Counted from the stretch's first letter, positions 27,626-36,605 are shown. The stretch: 64,000 bases of DNA from Acidovorax sp. GBBC 1281 (GCF_028473645.1 NZ_CP097269.1:5231501-5295500), one strand, 5' to 3'. A program made the numbers and translations. The notes: generated from the sequence alone by a model not told the origin.

Positions 27626-29212
27626 ATGTCCCGCTTCGCAATGACCAAGACACTCGCGCTCTGCGCCGGGGGCCTGATCCTGGCCTCTTCGGCCTGGGCG
27701 CAGACCACCACCCCACCCAATGCCGAGCCGGAACCGGGCCTGTGGGCCTTCGACGGCGAGTTGAACGGCCAGCCCGGGCGCAGCCTGCAGATCGATACCG
27801 AGCAGGGCCGCGCCCTCATCGTGTCCTACCTGGGCTACCGCGCCGACGGGTCGTCCGTGTTCCTGCAGGCCAGCGGCCTGCGCGGCGGCGACAGCTCGGC
27901 CTTCCGGGGCCCGCTGCAGGAGTTCCGCAACGGGCCGCCCGTGATCGGCGGCGGTGCGGGCAACGGCGAAGTGGCGGGCAGCCCGGGCGAGATCCAGCTG
28001 GCCTTCGACTCGCCCACCTCCGGCACCGTCACGCTGCCGGGCGACGTGACGCGCCGCATCTCGCGCTTCACGTATGGAGTCCCGACCAGCGGCACGCAAT
28101 ACACCCTGCAGACCTATTCCACCCGCCTGTCAACGACGCCCGCCGCCTCCTACCGCGTCGAACTGCGCGACGGCAATTTTCTGATGAGCCAGCTGACCAC
28201 GTCCGACGGCCGCCTGTGCTCCTACTCGGGCACTTACCAAAAGCGCGGACAGGGCATCGAGTCCGACGGCACCGCCAGTTGCGTGGCCCCCTCCGGCACC
28301 CAGCAGCGCAGTCCGTACCGGATCGAGCAGTTCGCCGTCGACGCTTATGGCCTGGCCACCGGCACGCTGCGCAAGGATGGGATCGAATCCTTCTTCATGG
28401 GCGCCTGCCATGCGGGCGCCGTCATTCTCGGCAGCCCGGGCACCTGCGCATGGGGCGCTTCGCCATCCGACATCGTGGTGCAGCCCGGCATCTGGGCCTT
28501 CGACGGCGAGTTGAATGGCCGACCGGGCCGCAGCCTGCAGATCGACACCCAGAACGGCAGCCGCGCGCTGGTCCTGTCCTACCTGGGCTACCGCACCGAC
28601 GGCTCTTCGCTGTTCATGCAGGGCAGCACCGCGAACCGCGACACCAATGCCCAGTTCACGGTGCCCTTGACCGAATTCCGCAACGGCCCGGTGATCGGTG
28701 GCGCCATCCGCCCCGCGGAGGTGGCCTCGACCATGGGTGCGGCGACAATCGTGTTCGACAGCCCCACGACCGCGACCATCACGCTGCCCTTCGACACGCC
28801 ACGCCGCATTTCGCGCTTCCGCTACGGAGACCATCTGGTGCGTTTCAACAAGGCCTTCTCCGCCCAGGTGTATCCGTTCTGGTCACCCACCCCGACCGCC
28901 ACCAGCATCGACATGGTGGTGCGCGACGGCATCTTTCGCATGGACACGCGGACCGCGGACCTGCTGACGGCCTGCGAGTACCGCGGCACCTACCGCCTGT
29001 CGGGCGAGGGCCTGGACTCGGAAGGCACGCGCACCTGCACGGCCCCCAGCGGCACCACGAGCGAGGCCTACCGAGCCGAGCAGTTCACGGTGGACCGCAA
29101 CGGCCTGCTGCGCGGCCTGATGCAAAGCGCGTCGGGCGCCCGGACCCTGGTCCTGGGGGCCTGCTGGAACGGGCGCCTGTGCACCCCGCCCGAGCTGGAA
29201 CTGCCGCGCTGA
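27626..29212 (+). CDS. Secreted protein with two tandem homologous domains
   Basis: A 528-residue protein with a signal peptide (TKTLALCAGGLILASSAWAQ). The mature part is an internal duplication: GLWAFDGELNGQPGRSLQID near residue 38 recurs as GIWAFDGELNGRPGRSLQID near 290, and each half continues through VSYLGYR-DGSS, EFRNGP, CSYSGTY or CEYRGTY, APSGT and a closing FFMGAC or LVLGAC block. Each unit is about 250 residues, beta-rich, with conserved cysteines that could form disulfides. No known family is recognised. It is probably exported to the periplasm or surface and stands alone. Confidence 0.8.
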   Translation: MSRFAMTKTLALCAGGLILASSAWAQTTTPPNAEPEPGLWAFDGELNGQPGRSLQIDTEQGRALIVSYLGYRADGSSVFLQASGLRGGDSSAFRGPLQEFRNGPPVIGGGAGNGEVAGSPGEIQLAFDSPTSGTVTLPGDVTRRISRFTYGVPTSGTQYTLQTYSTRLSTTPAASYRVELRDGNFLMSQLTTSDGRLCSYSGTYQKRGQGIESDGTASCVAPSGTQQRSPYRIEQFAVDAYGLATGTLRKDGIESFFMGACHAGAVILGSPGTCAWGASPSDIVVQPGIWAFDGELNGRPGRSLQIDTQNGSRALVLSYLGYRTDGSSLFMQGSTANRDTNAQFTVPLTEFRNGPVIGGAIRPAEVASTMGAATIVFDSPTTATITLPFDTPRRISRFRYGDHLVRFNKAFSAQVYPFWSPTPTATSIDMVVRDGIFRMDTRTADLLTACEYRGTYRLSGEGLDSEGTRTCTAPSGTTSEAYRAEQFTVDRNGLLRGLMQSASGARTLVLGACWNGRLCTPPELELPR

Positions 29213-29263
29213 CAGCCGCCGGGGCGGCCAAGGGCCGCCGCAGGGCCTGCCGGCGGGCGGCCC

Positions 29264-29968
29264 TCAGCCGCCGCCGGGCCCGACCCCGGGGCGGCCCCAC
29301 ACGTGGCGCAGCATGTCGGCCAGCGAGCGGCCGGGCTCCACGGTGAAGCGCTCGTCCAGCACGTCGAGCGAGACGATCCGGTCCACGCGAAAGCCGCGAA
29401 AGTCATCGCGCAGCTCGCACCAGGTGGACAGCGTCCAGACCTTGCCCCAGTAAAAGCACCCCAGCGGCCGCACCCGGCGCTCGCTGGGGCGCCCCTGTTC
29501 GTCGGCATAGTGCAGCCGCACCACATGGCGGGACTGCACGGCCTCGCGCAGCGGGCGCAGCAGGGCCTGGGTGCGCGGGTCCACCGCCACGGCCGGGGCA
29601 TAGAGCGCCTGCGCCTCGGCGGCCGCGCGCGCCGCGGGCGGCAGCACCGAGAGGATCTTGCCCAGGGCGCTTTCCACCTCGCCGGCCAGGCCGGTGTCCA
29701 GCCAGGACTGCGCCAGCCGGGCGGCGGCGACCAGCGCATTGGCCTCGCCCTGGCTGAACATGAGCGGCGGCAGGTCGAAGCCCGCGCCCAGGCGGTAGCC
29801 CACGCCGGCCTCGCCCTCGATGGGCACGCCCTGATGCTGCAGGTCGGCCACGTCGCGGTAGATGGTGCGCGCCGAGACCTCCAGCCGCTTCGCCAGGAAG
29901 TCGGCCGTGGACAGGCGCCGGCCCCGGATGAGCTGGACGATCTGGAACAGGCGGTCGGCGCGGCGCAT
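29264..29968 (-). CDS. YafY-type HTH/WYL transcriptional regulator
   Basis: A 234-residue regulator. Residues 1-60 form a DeoR-like helix-turn-helix (MRRADRLFQIVQLIRGRRLSTADFLAKRLEVSARTIYRDVADL); the C-terminal half is a WYL domain (LHYADEQGRPSERRVRPLGCFYWGKVWTLSTWCELRDDFRGFRVDRI). WYL domains sense ligands or nucleic acid. In this order (YafY-like regulator, GyrI-like protein, glyoxalase-like protein) it often controls small binding or detoxifying enzymes beside it. The next gene upstream starts 66 bases away on the same strand. Confidence 0.92.
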   Translation of the reverse strand: MRRADRLFQIVQLIRGRRLSTADFLAKRLEVSARTIYRDVADLQHQGVPIEGEAGVGYRLGAGFDLPPLMFSQGEANALVAAARLAQSWLDTGLAGEVESALGKILSVLPPAARAAAEAQALYAPAVAVDPRTQALLRPLREAVQSRHVVRLHYADEQGRPSERRVRPLGCFYWGKVWTLSTWCELRDDFRGFRVDRIVSLDVLDERFTVEPGRSLADMLRHVWGRPGVGPGGG

Positions 29969-30034
29969 GGGTGAGGCAATCGGGGCAGGATCGGGGCGTG
30001 GGCGAGGATTGTGCCCTGCCCCGCACAGGGCGCG

Positions 30035-30511
30035 TCAGCCCTGCACGCCGATGCAGACGGCAACCTGGTCGGGGCCTTCGTAGGCTTCGAAATCGACGTC
30101 GAAGCGGCGGAGCGGCACGGGGTGCTGCCCGAAGTGCGCCCACACCGCACCCCAGGTGTCGATCACGGCCTGCGGCAGCGCGCCCTGCCGGCGGAACACG
30201 AGGTAGGTGCCGGCCGGCACCTGCACGCGCTCTAGGCCGGGCGCGGGCGCGGCACCGGCGCCGTCCAGGGCCACGCCCGCGAGCACGTCGAATTCGCCCT
30301 CGTGGTCGGACGCATACCGGCTGTACACGCCCACCACGCGGGGCGGCGCCAGGCCGGGCTGCTGCAACCGCTGGGCCACGCCCTCGGCGGCGAACCGCTG
30401 CCACAGCGGGCCGATGCGGGCCTGGGCAGGGTCGCGCTCCTGGCGGTTGCAGGTGCGCGTGGTTATGCCGGCGACGGTGAAGGCGCCGAAGGTTTCCAGG
30501 GTGGGGGACAT
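30035..30511 (-). CDS. GyrI-like effector-binding domain protein
   Basis: A 158-residue single-domain protein of the GyrI/AraC effector-binding fold. FGAFTVAGITTRTCNRQE, RIGPLWQRFAAEGV, VVGVYSRYASDHEGEFDVLAGVAL, VPAGTYLVFRRQG and RRFDVDFEAYEG follow the order expected for this fold, which binds small hydrophobic molecules. The ATG at 30511 starts the domain; the longer upstream frame overlaps the neighbouring gene. It lies 13 bases downstream of the glyoxalase-like gene and 66 bases before the WYL regulator, so the three probably form one unit. Confidence 0.88.
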   Translation of the reverse strand: MSPTLETFGAFTVAGITTRTCNRQERDPAQARIGPLWQRFAAEGVAQRLQQPGLAPPRVVGVYSRYASDHEGEFDVLAGVALDGAGAAPAPGLERVQVPAGTYLVFRRQGALPQAVIDTWGAVWAHFGQHPVPLRRFDVDFEAYEGPDQVAVCIGVQG

Positions 30512-30524
30512 GCGGCTCGCCCCT

Positions 30525-30923
30525 TCAGCGCGCCATGGCGTGCAGGCCGACGGTGTTGCCCTCGGTGTCGCACAGGTGCGCGATGAAGCCGATGCCGTTC
30601 GGCAGCTCGATGCAGGCATCGATCACGCGCCCGCCCGCCGGGGCGATGCGGTCGACAGCAGCGTCCAGGCCCGGGGCGCAGTCGAGGTAGATGCGCGTGC
30701 CGGCATCGGGCGCCACGCGGCGGCTCGGGCCTTCGATGAGGCAGCCGCCGGTGGCCGGCCGGTCGTAGGCGAAGACGGCCAGCGGATCGCCGCCCATCGT
30801 CTGGCGTTGCATGGGCCGGCCCAGCACCTGTTCGTAGAAGGCCTGGGCGCGGCCGAGGTCGGCGCAGGGGATCTTGAACCAGCTGATGGCGGAAACGGAA
30901 GAAGCGGGGGCAGAAGAGGTCAT
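30525..30923 (-). CDS. VOC family glyoxalase-like protein
   Basis: A 132-residue protein of the vicinal oxygen chelate superfamily. SWFKIPCADLGRAQAFYEQVLGRPM is the classical N-terminal strand-helix unit, and HLCDTEGNTVGLHAM the C-terminal metal-side strand. It could be a dioxygenase, a resistance protein or a ligand-binding module; the metal ligands are not clear enough to decide. It is the first gene of the trio read toward the WYL regulator. Confidence 0.88.
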   Translation of the reverse strand: MTSSAPASSVSAISWFKIPCADLGRAQAFYEQVLGRPMQRQTMGGDPLAVFAYDRPATGGCLIEGPSRRVAPDAGTRIYLDCAPGLDAAVDRIAPAGGRVIDACIELPNGIGFIAHLCDTEGNTVGLHAMAR

Positions 30924-31025
30924 GGCGGAAAGGTCCTTTCGGTCGTTGTTGCGAAGGACGCCATGGTGCGGGGGCCCTCCTGACAGCGTCGTGTCAGGAG
31001 GCTGCGCCGGCCCGGCCGCGCGGGC

Positions 31026-32003
31026 TCAGGCGGCGGGCTCGGCCGGGGGTTCGGACGGCGCGTCGGCGGCCGGTGCGGCAGGAGCCGCCACCGGCGCGGC
31101 GCGCAGCTGGCGCGCGCGGTGCAGCGAGCGTTCGGCCGTGCGCGGGTCCATGCCGTACATGTCGGCGAACTGCGCCACCGTGCTGCCGCTGGCCTCGAAG
31201 GCACGCAGCAGCGCCTCGGCCTTGGCGTCGCGCTCGGCCACTTCGGCGAAGGCTTCGTCGAGCAGGGCATTGGCGGCCTCGTCGCGGCCCCGCACCAGCG
31301 CGTCGTACGCCTCGCGGGTAAGGCCCGAGGCCTCGTAGGCCTGCGCGATGCGGCGGCGCAGCTTGGCGGTCATGTCCTCGCCGTCGCGGGGCTTGCGGCG
31401 GCGGAACACTTCCAGCAGCGCATGGTGCACATGCTCGGGGGCCATGGCCTCCACGGCATGGCCCTGCAGGTCGTGGCGCTGGCGGCCTTCGGCCACCACC
31501 TGCAGGTAGCGCGTGGAGCGGGTGTGGATGCCCAGGGCGAGCTTGAGCGCATCGCGCTCGAACAGATCGGGGTGGGCGGCCTGCAGGTCCTGGAAGATGC
31601 CGCGCTTGAGCGGCAGGAACTGCGCGCCGAACAGGTGCGGGTACAACGCGGCCAGTTGCTCCAGCGCGGGATGCGTGCGGCGCGGGCCTTGCGAGCCTTG
31701 CGGGCCGGCGCCCTTGCCGTTGCGGGGCGCGGCCTGCGCTGCGGGCGCGGCGCCTTCGGCGACCGGGGCACTGCCGGGCTTGCGGCGGTTGCGGCCGCCG
31801 CGGCGCGAGGCGGGGCGGTCGGCGCGCGGCGCGGCCTCCTGCGGCCCTTCACCCGCCTGCGGGCCATCGGCCGCGGGCGATGCCGTGGCGGCAGCGGCGT
31901 CGGTCACCACCGGTGCGCTGGAAGCGTCGGTCACGGCCGCCGAGGTGGAGGCCGGCGCGGGGACGTGGTTCTGTTGTTCTTGTGCGGTCACGGAGTCGGT
32001 CAT
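31026..32003 (-). CDS. proQ: ProQ/FinO-domain RNA chaperone
   Basis: A 325-residue protein with a central ProQ/FinO domain (about 108-215: ALEQLAALYPHLFGAQFLPLKRGIFQDL, FERDALKLALGIHTRSTRYLQVV), which binds structured ends of small RNAs and mRNAs. It is flanked by long Ala/Pro-rich and Arg-rich disordered arms, including ASRRGGRNRRKPG, which likely add nonspecific RNA contacts. The C-terminal segment contains a helical region (FEASGSTVAQFADMYGMDPRTAERSL). The protein is larger than E. coli ProQ because of these arms. It stands alone between the glyoxalase-like gene and glcF. Confidence 0.93.
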   Translation of the reverse strand: MTDSVTAQEQQNHVPAPASTSAAVTDASSAPVVTDAAAATASPAADGPQAGEGPQEAAPRADRPASRRGGRNRRKPGSAPVAEGAAPAAQAAPRNGKGAGPQGSQGPRRTHPALEQLAALYPHLFGAQFLPLKRGIFQDLQAAHPDLFERDALKLALGIHTRSTRYLQVVAEGRQRHDLQGHAVEAMAPEHVHHALLEVFRRRKPRDGEDMTAKLRRRIAQAYEASGLTREAYDALVRGRDEAANALLDEAFAEVAERDAKAEALLRAFEASGSTVAQFADMYGMDPRTAERSLHRARQLRAAPVAAPAAPAADAPSEPPAEPAA

Positions 32004-32081
32004 GGCAGAGGAAAACGCGGTTGGTGCGCGTCAGCGCGGCGGTCAAAACCCACCATCATGCCAGCCTCGGGACCGGCAGGG

Positions 32082-33341
32082 TCAGCGCGCGGCAGGCGAC
32101 AGCGCCTCGTCGAGCACTTCCACCCAGTGGCGCACCGGCAGCGCCGTGCCGCTTTGCAGGTGGGTGATGCAGCCGATGTTGGCCGACAGGATGGCCCCGG
32201 GCGGCGGCTCGCCGAACGCCTCGCCCAGCGCCGCGAGCTTGCGGTCGCGCAGCGGATAGGCCAGCTCCGGCTGCAGCACCGAGTAGGTGCCGGCCGAGCC
32301 GCAGCACAGGTGCGCCTCGGTGCGCGCCACCCGCACCCGAAAGCCCAGGGCGCTCAGGTGCGTCTCGACGCCGCCACGCAGCTTCTGGCCGTGCTGCAGG
32401 GTGCACGGCGGGTGGTAGGCGAACAGCGTGTCGGGCGGCACCACGCGGCCGCGCAGCGTGCCGGCCAGCCCGGCCAGCAGCTCGGGCAGCCACTCGGACA
32501 GGTCCTGCGTCAGCGCGCTGATGCGCGCGGCGCGCTCGGCATAGGCCGGGTCGTCCCGCAGCAGGTGGCCGTAGTCCTTGACGGTGACGCCGCAGCCCGA
32601 GGCATTCATGACGATGGCCTCGACACCGCCCTGCTCCACGAACGGCCACCACGCATCGATGTTGGCGCGCATCTGCGCCTTGCCGCCCGCCTGGTCGTTC
32701 AGATGGAACCGCACCGCGCCGCAGCAGCCGGCCTGCGGCGCGACGACGGTCTGGATGCCCGCCGCATCGAGCACGCGCGCCGTGGCGGCGTTGATGTTGG
32801 GCGCCATGGCGGGCTGCACGCAGCCGGCCAGCAGGAGCACCTTGCGCGCGTGCTCGCGCCCGGGCCACGCCCCGGCGTCGCGCGGCGCCGGCACCTTGGC
32901 GCGCAGGCCCTCGGGCAGCAGCCCGCGCACGGCCTGCCCCGCCTTCATGGCCGGGCCGAACCAGGGCGACGGCAGGCCCTCCTTGAGCGCCCAGCGCAGG
33001 GCGCGCTCGCCCAGCGGGCGCGGCACCTTCTCGTCCACGATCTTGCGGCCGATGTCCACCAGGTGGCCGTACTGCACGCCGCTCGGGCAGGTGGTCTCGC
33101 AGTTGCGGCAGGTCAGGCAGCGGTCCAGGTGCAGCTGCGTCTTGCGCGTAGGCTGCTCGCCCTCCAGCACCTGCTTGATGAGGTAGATGCGCCCGCGCGG
33201 GCCGTCCAGCTCGTCGCCCAGCAGCTGGTAGGTGGGGCAGGTGGCGGTGCAAAAGCCGCAATGCACGCACTTGCGCAGGATGGCTTCGGCCTCCTGCCCT
33301 TCGGGCGTGCCCAGGAATTCGGGGGCGAGCGTGGTTTGCAT
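32082..33341 (-). CDS. glcF: Glycolate oxidase iron-sulfur subunit GlcF
   Basis: A 419-residue subunit of glycolate dehydrogenase, which oxidises glycolate to glyoxylate and feeds electrons to the membrane chain. Two 4Fe-4S cluster motifs lie in the first 90 residues (CVHCGFCTATCPTY and CLTCRNCETTCPSG) and two CCG domains follow (AGCCGAVRFH, LCCGSAGTYS). It is the last gene of glcE-yoaK-glcF; the catalytic flavin subunit glcD is not in the window. Length and motifs indicate an intact protein. Confidence 0.95.
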   Translation of the reverse strand: MQTTLAPEFLGTPEGQEAEAILRKCVHCGFCTATCPTYQLLGDELDGPRGRIYLIKQVLEGEQPTRKTQLHLDRCLTCRNCETTCPSGVQYGHLVDIGRKIVDEKVPRPLGERALRWALKEGLPSPWFGPAMKAGQAVRGLLPEGLRAKVPAPRDAGAWPGREHARKVLLLAGCVQPAMAPNINAATARVLDAAGIQTVVAPQAGCCGAVRFHLNDQAGGKAQMRANIDAWWPFVEQGGVEAIVMNASGCGVTVKDYGHLLRDDPAYAERAARISALTQDLSEWLPELLAGLAGTLRGRVVPPDTLFAYHPPCTLQHGQKLRGGVETHLSALGFRVRVARTEAHLCCGSAGTYSVLQPELAYPLRDRKLAALGEAFGEPPPGAILSANIGCITHLQSGTALPVRHWVEVLDEALSPAAR

Positions 33342-33363
33342 GGCGTGTCTCGGCGGTGGGGTG

Positions 33364-34167
33364 TCAGGGGCCCGGGGGCTCGGCGTGCGGCGCGCGCTGG
33401 GCCAGCGCGCGGCGGGCGCGCCAGAGCCGGGCCAAGTGTTCGAAATCGGCCGCCAGCGGCGGCAGCGACAGGCCCAGCAGGATGGCGGCCAGCGGCACGA
33501 CCCAGATGAAACCCACGTGCTTGAACCCGGCCGCGCCCACGATGCCCCCCACGGTGAACATGGCCAGCAGGCTGGCGAACAGCCGCAGCCGCGACTGGTT
33601 GGCGTGCACCTGCGCCTCGGGCGGCGTGCCGTTGCGGTTCCAGTACAGCATCTTGCCGATCTCGATGCCCAGGTCGGTCGCCACGCCGGTCATGTGCGTG
33701 GTGCGGATCTGCGCCGAGGACATCTTGGTGACCACCGCGTTCTGCAGCCCCATCAAAAAGGCCAGCAGCAGCACGGTGAGCGGCACGGAAAACGGCGTGC
33801 GCCATTCCAGCGTGATGGCGCCCAGCAGCCCGAAGACCAGCAGCAGCACGGCCTCCAGCAGCAGCGGCAGCGCGAAGCCGCTGCGCAGCCGGTGGTGGCG
33901 CGCCCAGTTGACCAGGATGGCCGTGGTGCCCGCGCCCGACATGAAGGCCCACAGCGTGCCCACCGCGCCCAGCACCAGCGCCATGTTGCCCAGCACCAGG
34001 TTGTCGGCCACCATCGACAGGAACCCCGTCATGTGCGAGGTGTACCGGTGCACCACCAGAAAACCGCCCGCGTTCACCGCCCCGGCGTTGAAGGCCAGCA
34101 GCAGGCCGAGCAGCCGGTTGGTGGACGGGGTCCGGTGCCGGCCGGTGAGGTGCCGCAGCAGCCGCAT
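33364..34167 (-). CDS. YoaK/DUF1275 family membrane protein
   Basis: A 267-residue membrane protein with about six helices. LLAFNAGAVNAGGFLVVHRYTSHMTGFLSMVAD is the characteristic start of the YoaK (DUF1275) family, and GLQNAVVTKMSSAQIRTTHMTGVATDLGIEIG the conserved central block. Function of the family is unknown. It is inserted between glcE and glcF with gaps of 4 and 22 bases, so it is co-transcribed with them and may relate to glycolate transport, although that is only positional. Confidence 0.9.
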   Translation of the reverse strand: MRLLRHLTGRHRTPSTNRLLGLLLAFNAGAVNAGGFLVVHRYTSHMTGFLSMVADNLVLGNMALVLGAVGTLWAFMSGAGTTAILVNWARHHRLRSGFALPLLLEAVLLLVFGLLGAITLEWRTPFSVPLTVLLLAFLMGLQNAVVTKMSSAQIRTTHMTGVATDLGIEIGKMLYWNRNGTPPEAQVHANQSRLRLFASLLAMFTVGGIVGAAGFKHVGFIWVVPLAAILLGLSLPPLAADFEHLARLWRARRALAQRAPHAEPPGP

Positions 34168-34171
34168 GGCG

Positions 34172-35296
34172 CTACCGCCCCGGGCCCATCCGGCCGGGGT
34201 TGAAGATGCCCGCCGGATCGAACGCCTGCTGCAGCCGCGCATGGATCTGTGCCAGCGTGCCGGGCAACACCGGATCGAAATGGCCCGATGCCCTAGTACC
34301 GATTGCCTGGTCTGCTACAAAAAGAGAAGCACTCCCGCCCACGGCCTGCGCCGCCTCGTGCAGCGCCGCGCCCGCGTCCGGCGGGGCCTGCACCCATCGC
34401 AGGGCGCCGTGCCATTCGATCAGCGGCGCCGCCACACCGGCGGGCAGCGCCAGCACCGGCGCGGCGGCAGGCACCGACAGGCGCCACAGGGCCAGGTCCG
34501 GTCGCTCGGCCCGGGCGGCGAACCACGGCAGGGTCTGCTCGCGGCAGGCCTGCCAGGCGGGCGCCGCAGCGGCGGTGTCCAGGCGCTCGCCCCCCATGCT
34601 GCGGCAGGCGGCCTCGACGGCGGCCACGGCCCCACGCAGCCGCACCCACATCGTGCCCGTGCCCCCGGGACCGCCTTCCCAGCGGCTGGCGTTCAGGGGC
34701 AGCGGCTGCCCGCCCCAGGCCTGCAGCCGGCGCAGCGCGTCTGCGGGGTTGGCATCGAAGCGCAGGGTGGCCTCGGCCGGCGGCACGGGCAGCACCTTCA
34801 GGCTGACCTCGGTGAGCACGCCCAGCGTGCCCCAGGCGCCCACCATGAGGCGCGAGACGTCGTAGCCCGCCACGTTCTTCATCACCTGGCCGCCGAAGCG
34901 CAGCAGCTCGGCCCGGCCGTTGACCAGCTCCAGCCCCAGCACGTAGTCACGCACCGCGCCCACGCTGGCGCGCGCGGGCCCCGACAGGCCGGCGGCCACC
35001 ATGCCGCCCACGGTCGCGCCCGGGCCGAAATGCGGCGGCTCGAAGGGCAGGCACTGGCCGTGGGCCGCCAGCGCGGCCTCCAGCTCGGCCAGCGGCGTGC
35101 CGGCGCGCACGGTGGCGACCAGCTCGCTCGGCTCGTGGTTCACGATGCCCGACAGGGCCGTGGTGTCCAGGCACTCGCCCTGCAGCACGGCGCCGCCGTG
35201 GAAGTCCTTGGTGCCACCACCGCGGATGCACACGGGGGCCTGGCGCTGGACGCTGTCGCGCACGCGGTCGATGATCTGGCGGAGGGCGGAGTCCAT
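34172..35296 (-). CDS. glcE: Glycolate oxidase FAD-binding subunit GlcE
   Basis: A 374-residue subunit of glycolate dehydrogenase with a PCMH-type FAD domain: VCIRGGGTKDFHGG, LVATVRAGTPLAELEAALAAHGQ, FGPGATVGGMVAAGLSGPAR. It ends FDPAGIFNPGRMGPGR, typical of the family. A 16-residue stretch near the C-terminus (ASLFVADQAIGTRASG) is encoded by the dispersed CTAG-type repeat at 34287-34330, which has been absorbed in frame. The catalytic GlcD is not in the window. The start is ATG 35296. Confidence 0.93.
   Translation of the reverse strand: MDSALRQIIDRVRDSVQRQAPVCIRGGGTKDFHGGAVLQGECLDTTALSGIVNHEPSELVATVRAGTPLAELEAALAAHGQCLPFEPPHFGPGATVGGMVAAGLSGPARASVGAVRDYVLGLELVNGRAELLRFGGQVMKNVAGYDVSRLMVGAWGTLGVLTEVSLKVLPVPPAEATLRFDANPADALRRLQAWGGQPLPLNASRWEGGPGGTGTMWVRLRGAVAAVEAACRSMGGERLDTAAAAPAWQACREQTLPWFAARAERPDLALWRLSVPAAAPVLALPAGVAAPLIEWHGALRWVQAPPDAGAALHEAAQAVGGSASLFVADQAIGTRASGHFDPVLPGTLAQIHARLQQAFDPAGIFNPGRMGPGR
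34287..34330. repeat. Dispersed CTAG-centred repeat inside glcE
   Basis: GATGCCCTAGTACCGATTGC continues to CTGGTCTGCTACAAAAAG and AGAAGC. The first part matches 15336-15355 and the last part matches 27420-27436. The copy is in the glcE coding sequence without breaking its frame. Confidence 0.65.
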
Positions 35297-35424
35297 GGCG
35301 TGGATCGTACCGGCCCCCCTTCGCCAACGGGTGCCGGCAGGGCTCGGCCGGCCGTGAATTTTTTGAACGCCGGGCGTGAATCCACCGTCCCGGCTGCAGG
35401 CCATCCGGCGCGGCGCCCCAGTGC

Positions 35425-36402
35425 TCAGGCGAGGCCTGCGGGCAACTGCCCCTCTTCGTACCAGTTCACCGGCCGCCCGGCCACCGGCAGGCGCTCGCCG
35501 GCGACCAGCAGGTGGCCCGAATGCGGCTCGCGCGCCAGTTCGTCGGCCGGGCGCCCCTGGCGGGCCGAAGTGACGAACAGCGTGGCGCCTGCCTGCCCGT
35601 CGCCGCCCAGGCAGGGCATGGTGGGGCACTGCGCGGGCACGGGGAGGTCGGCCACGATCTCGCCGCCGGGCGACAGCCGCAGCACGCGGCCGCCCTCGTA
35701 CATGGCGCACCAGTAGTGGCCCTCGGCATCCACCGCCGCGCCGTCGGGCCGGCCGCCGTAGCCCGGCTGGCCGGGCTTCCAGCCATCGGGCTTGGGCGCA
35801 AAGGCATGCAGCACGCGCGGCGCGCCCACGGGCTCGCCCGAGGCATCGCACGCCCAGGCCCGGATGGTGTGCGAGGGGGTATCGACCCAGTACAGCGTGC
35901 CGCCATCGGGGGACCAAGCCAGGCCGTTGGCCGTGGCCACCCCGTCCAGCATCCAGCGCACGCGGGGCGCCCCGTCGCCGCGCCCGTCCACGCAGTACAG
36001 CGCGGCCACCGGCTGGCGGGGGCCCGCGGCGGGCTCGTGCATGGTGCCCACCCAGAAGCGGCCCAGCGCGTCGCACTTGCCGTCGTTGGCCCGCTGCGTG
36101 GCCGGATCGATCGGCAGCCGGGCCACCGGCACCAGGGGGCCGCCCCAGTCCTTGGCGCGGTAAAGGGTGTCGCGCAGGGCGATCACCAGGCCGCTGGGCT
36201 GGCCCGCGGTGCGCGCGGGCGCGATGCAGCCGGGCTCGGACGGCATGGCCCAGCGCTCGGCCCGGCCCGAGGCCGGGTGCAGCCGGCACAGCGCGCGGCC
36301 GGCGATGTCCACCCAGTACAGGCGCGATTCGACGGGGTGCCAGAAAGGCGATTCGCCCAACTGGTCGGGCTCGGAAGTGGCGGGACGCCAGTCCATGGGC
36401 AT
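35425..36402 (-). CDS. SMP-30/gluconolactonase family hydrolase
   Basis: A 325-residue six-bladed beta-propeller of the SMP-30 family, which contains calcium- or zinc-dependent lactonases for sugar acids. Metal ligands are recognisable in LGESPFWHP (Glu), NDGKCDALGRFWVGTM (Asn), ATANGLAWSPDG (Asn) and RPDGAAVDAEGHYW (Asp). The ATG at 36402 has AGGAG seven bases before it; a second ATG six bases later is possible. It precedes glcE by 128 bases on the same strand. The natural substrate is unknown. Confidence 0.9.
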   Translation of the reverse strand: MPMDWRPATSEPDQLGESPFWHPVESRLYWVDIAGRALCRLHPASGRAERWAMPSEPGCIAPARTAGQPSGLVIALRDTLYRAKDWGGPLVPVARLPIDPATQRANDGKCDALGRFWVGTMHEPAAGPRQPVAALYCVDGRGDGAPRVRWMLDGVATANGLAWSPDGGTLYWVDTPSHTIRAWACDASGEPVGAPRVLHAFAPKPDGWKPGQPGYGGRPDGAAVDAEGHYWCAMYEGGRVLRLSPGGEIVADLPVPAQCPTMPCLGGDGQAGATLFVTSARQGRPADELAREPHSGHLLVAGERLPVAGRPVNWYEEGQLPAGLA

Positions 36403-36499
36403 GGGAGGTCTCCTGGGAAGGCGGTGGAAGGGGCCGGGCACGCCACCGCTGGCGCGCCGGTCTGCCCCATCCATTATTCGCGGGCGGTGGCCGCGGGCC

Positions 36500-36527
36500 A
36501 AAAAAAAGGCCCACCTTGCGGCGGGCC
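36500..36527 (-). terminator. Rho-independent terminator after amtB
   Basis: Read on the minus strand, GGCCCGCC and GGTGGGCC form an eight-pair stem (one G-T pair) around a GCAA tetraloop, followed by eight T. It lies 79 bases after the amtB stop and ends the torF-glnK-amtB transcript. Confidence 0.88.
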
Positions 36528-36605
36528 CAATGTCCAGGAGGAATATCTCGCTTGTTGTCGCACCGCCGCGATGCCACCAGTCACCGCGGCAGGGATCTCA
36601 GCCGA

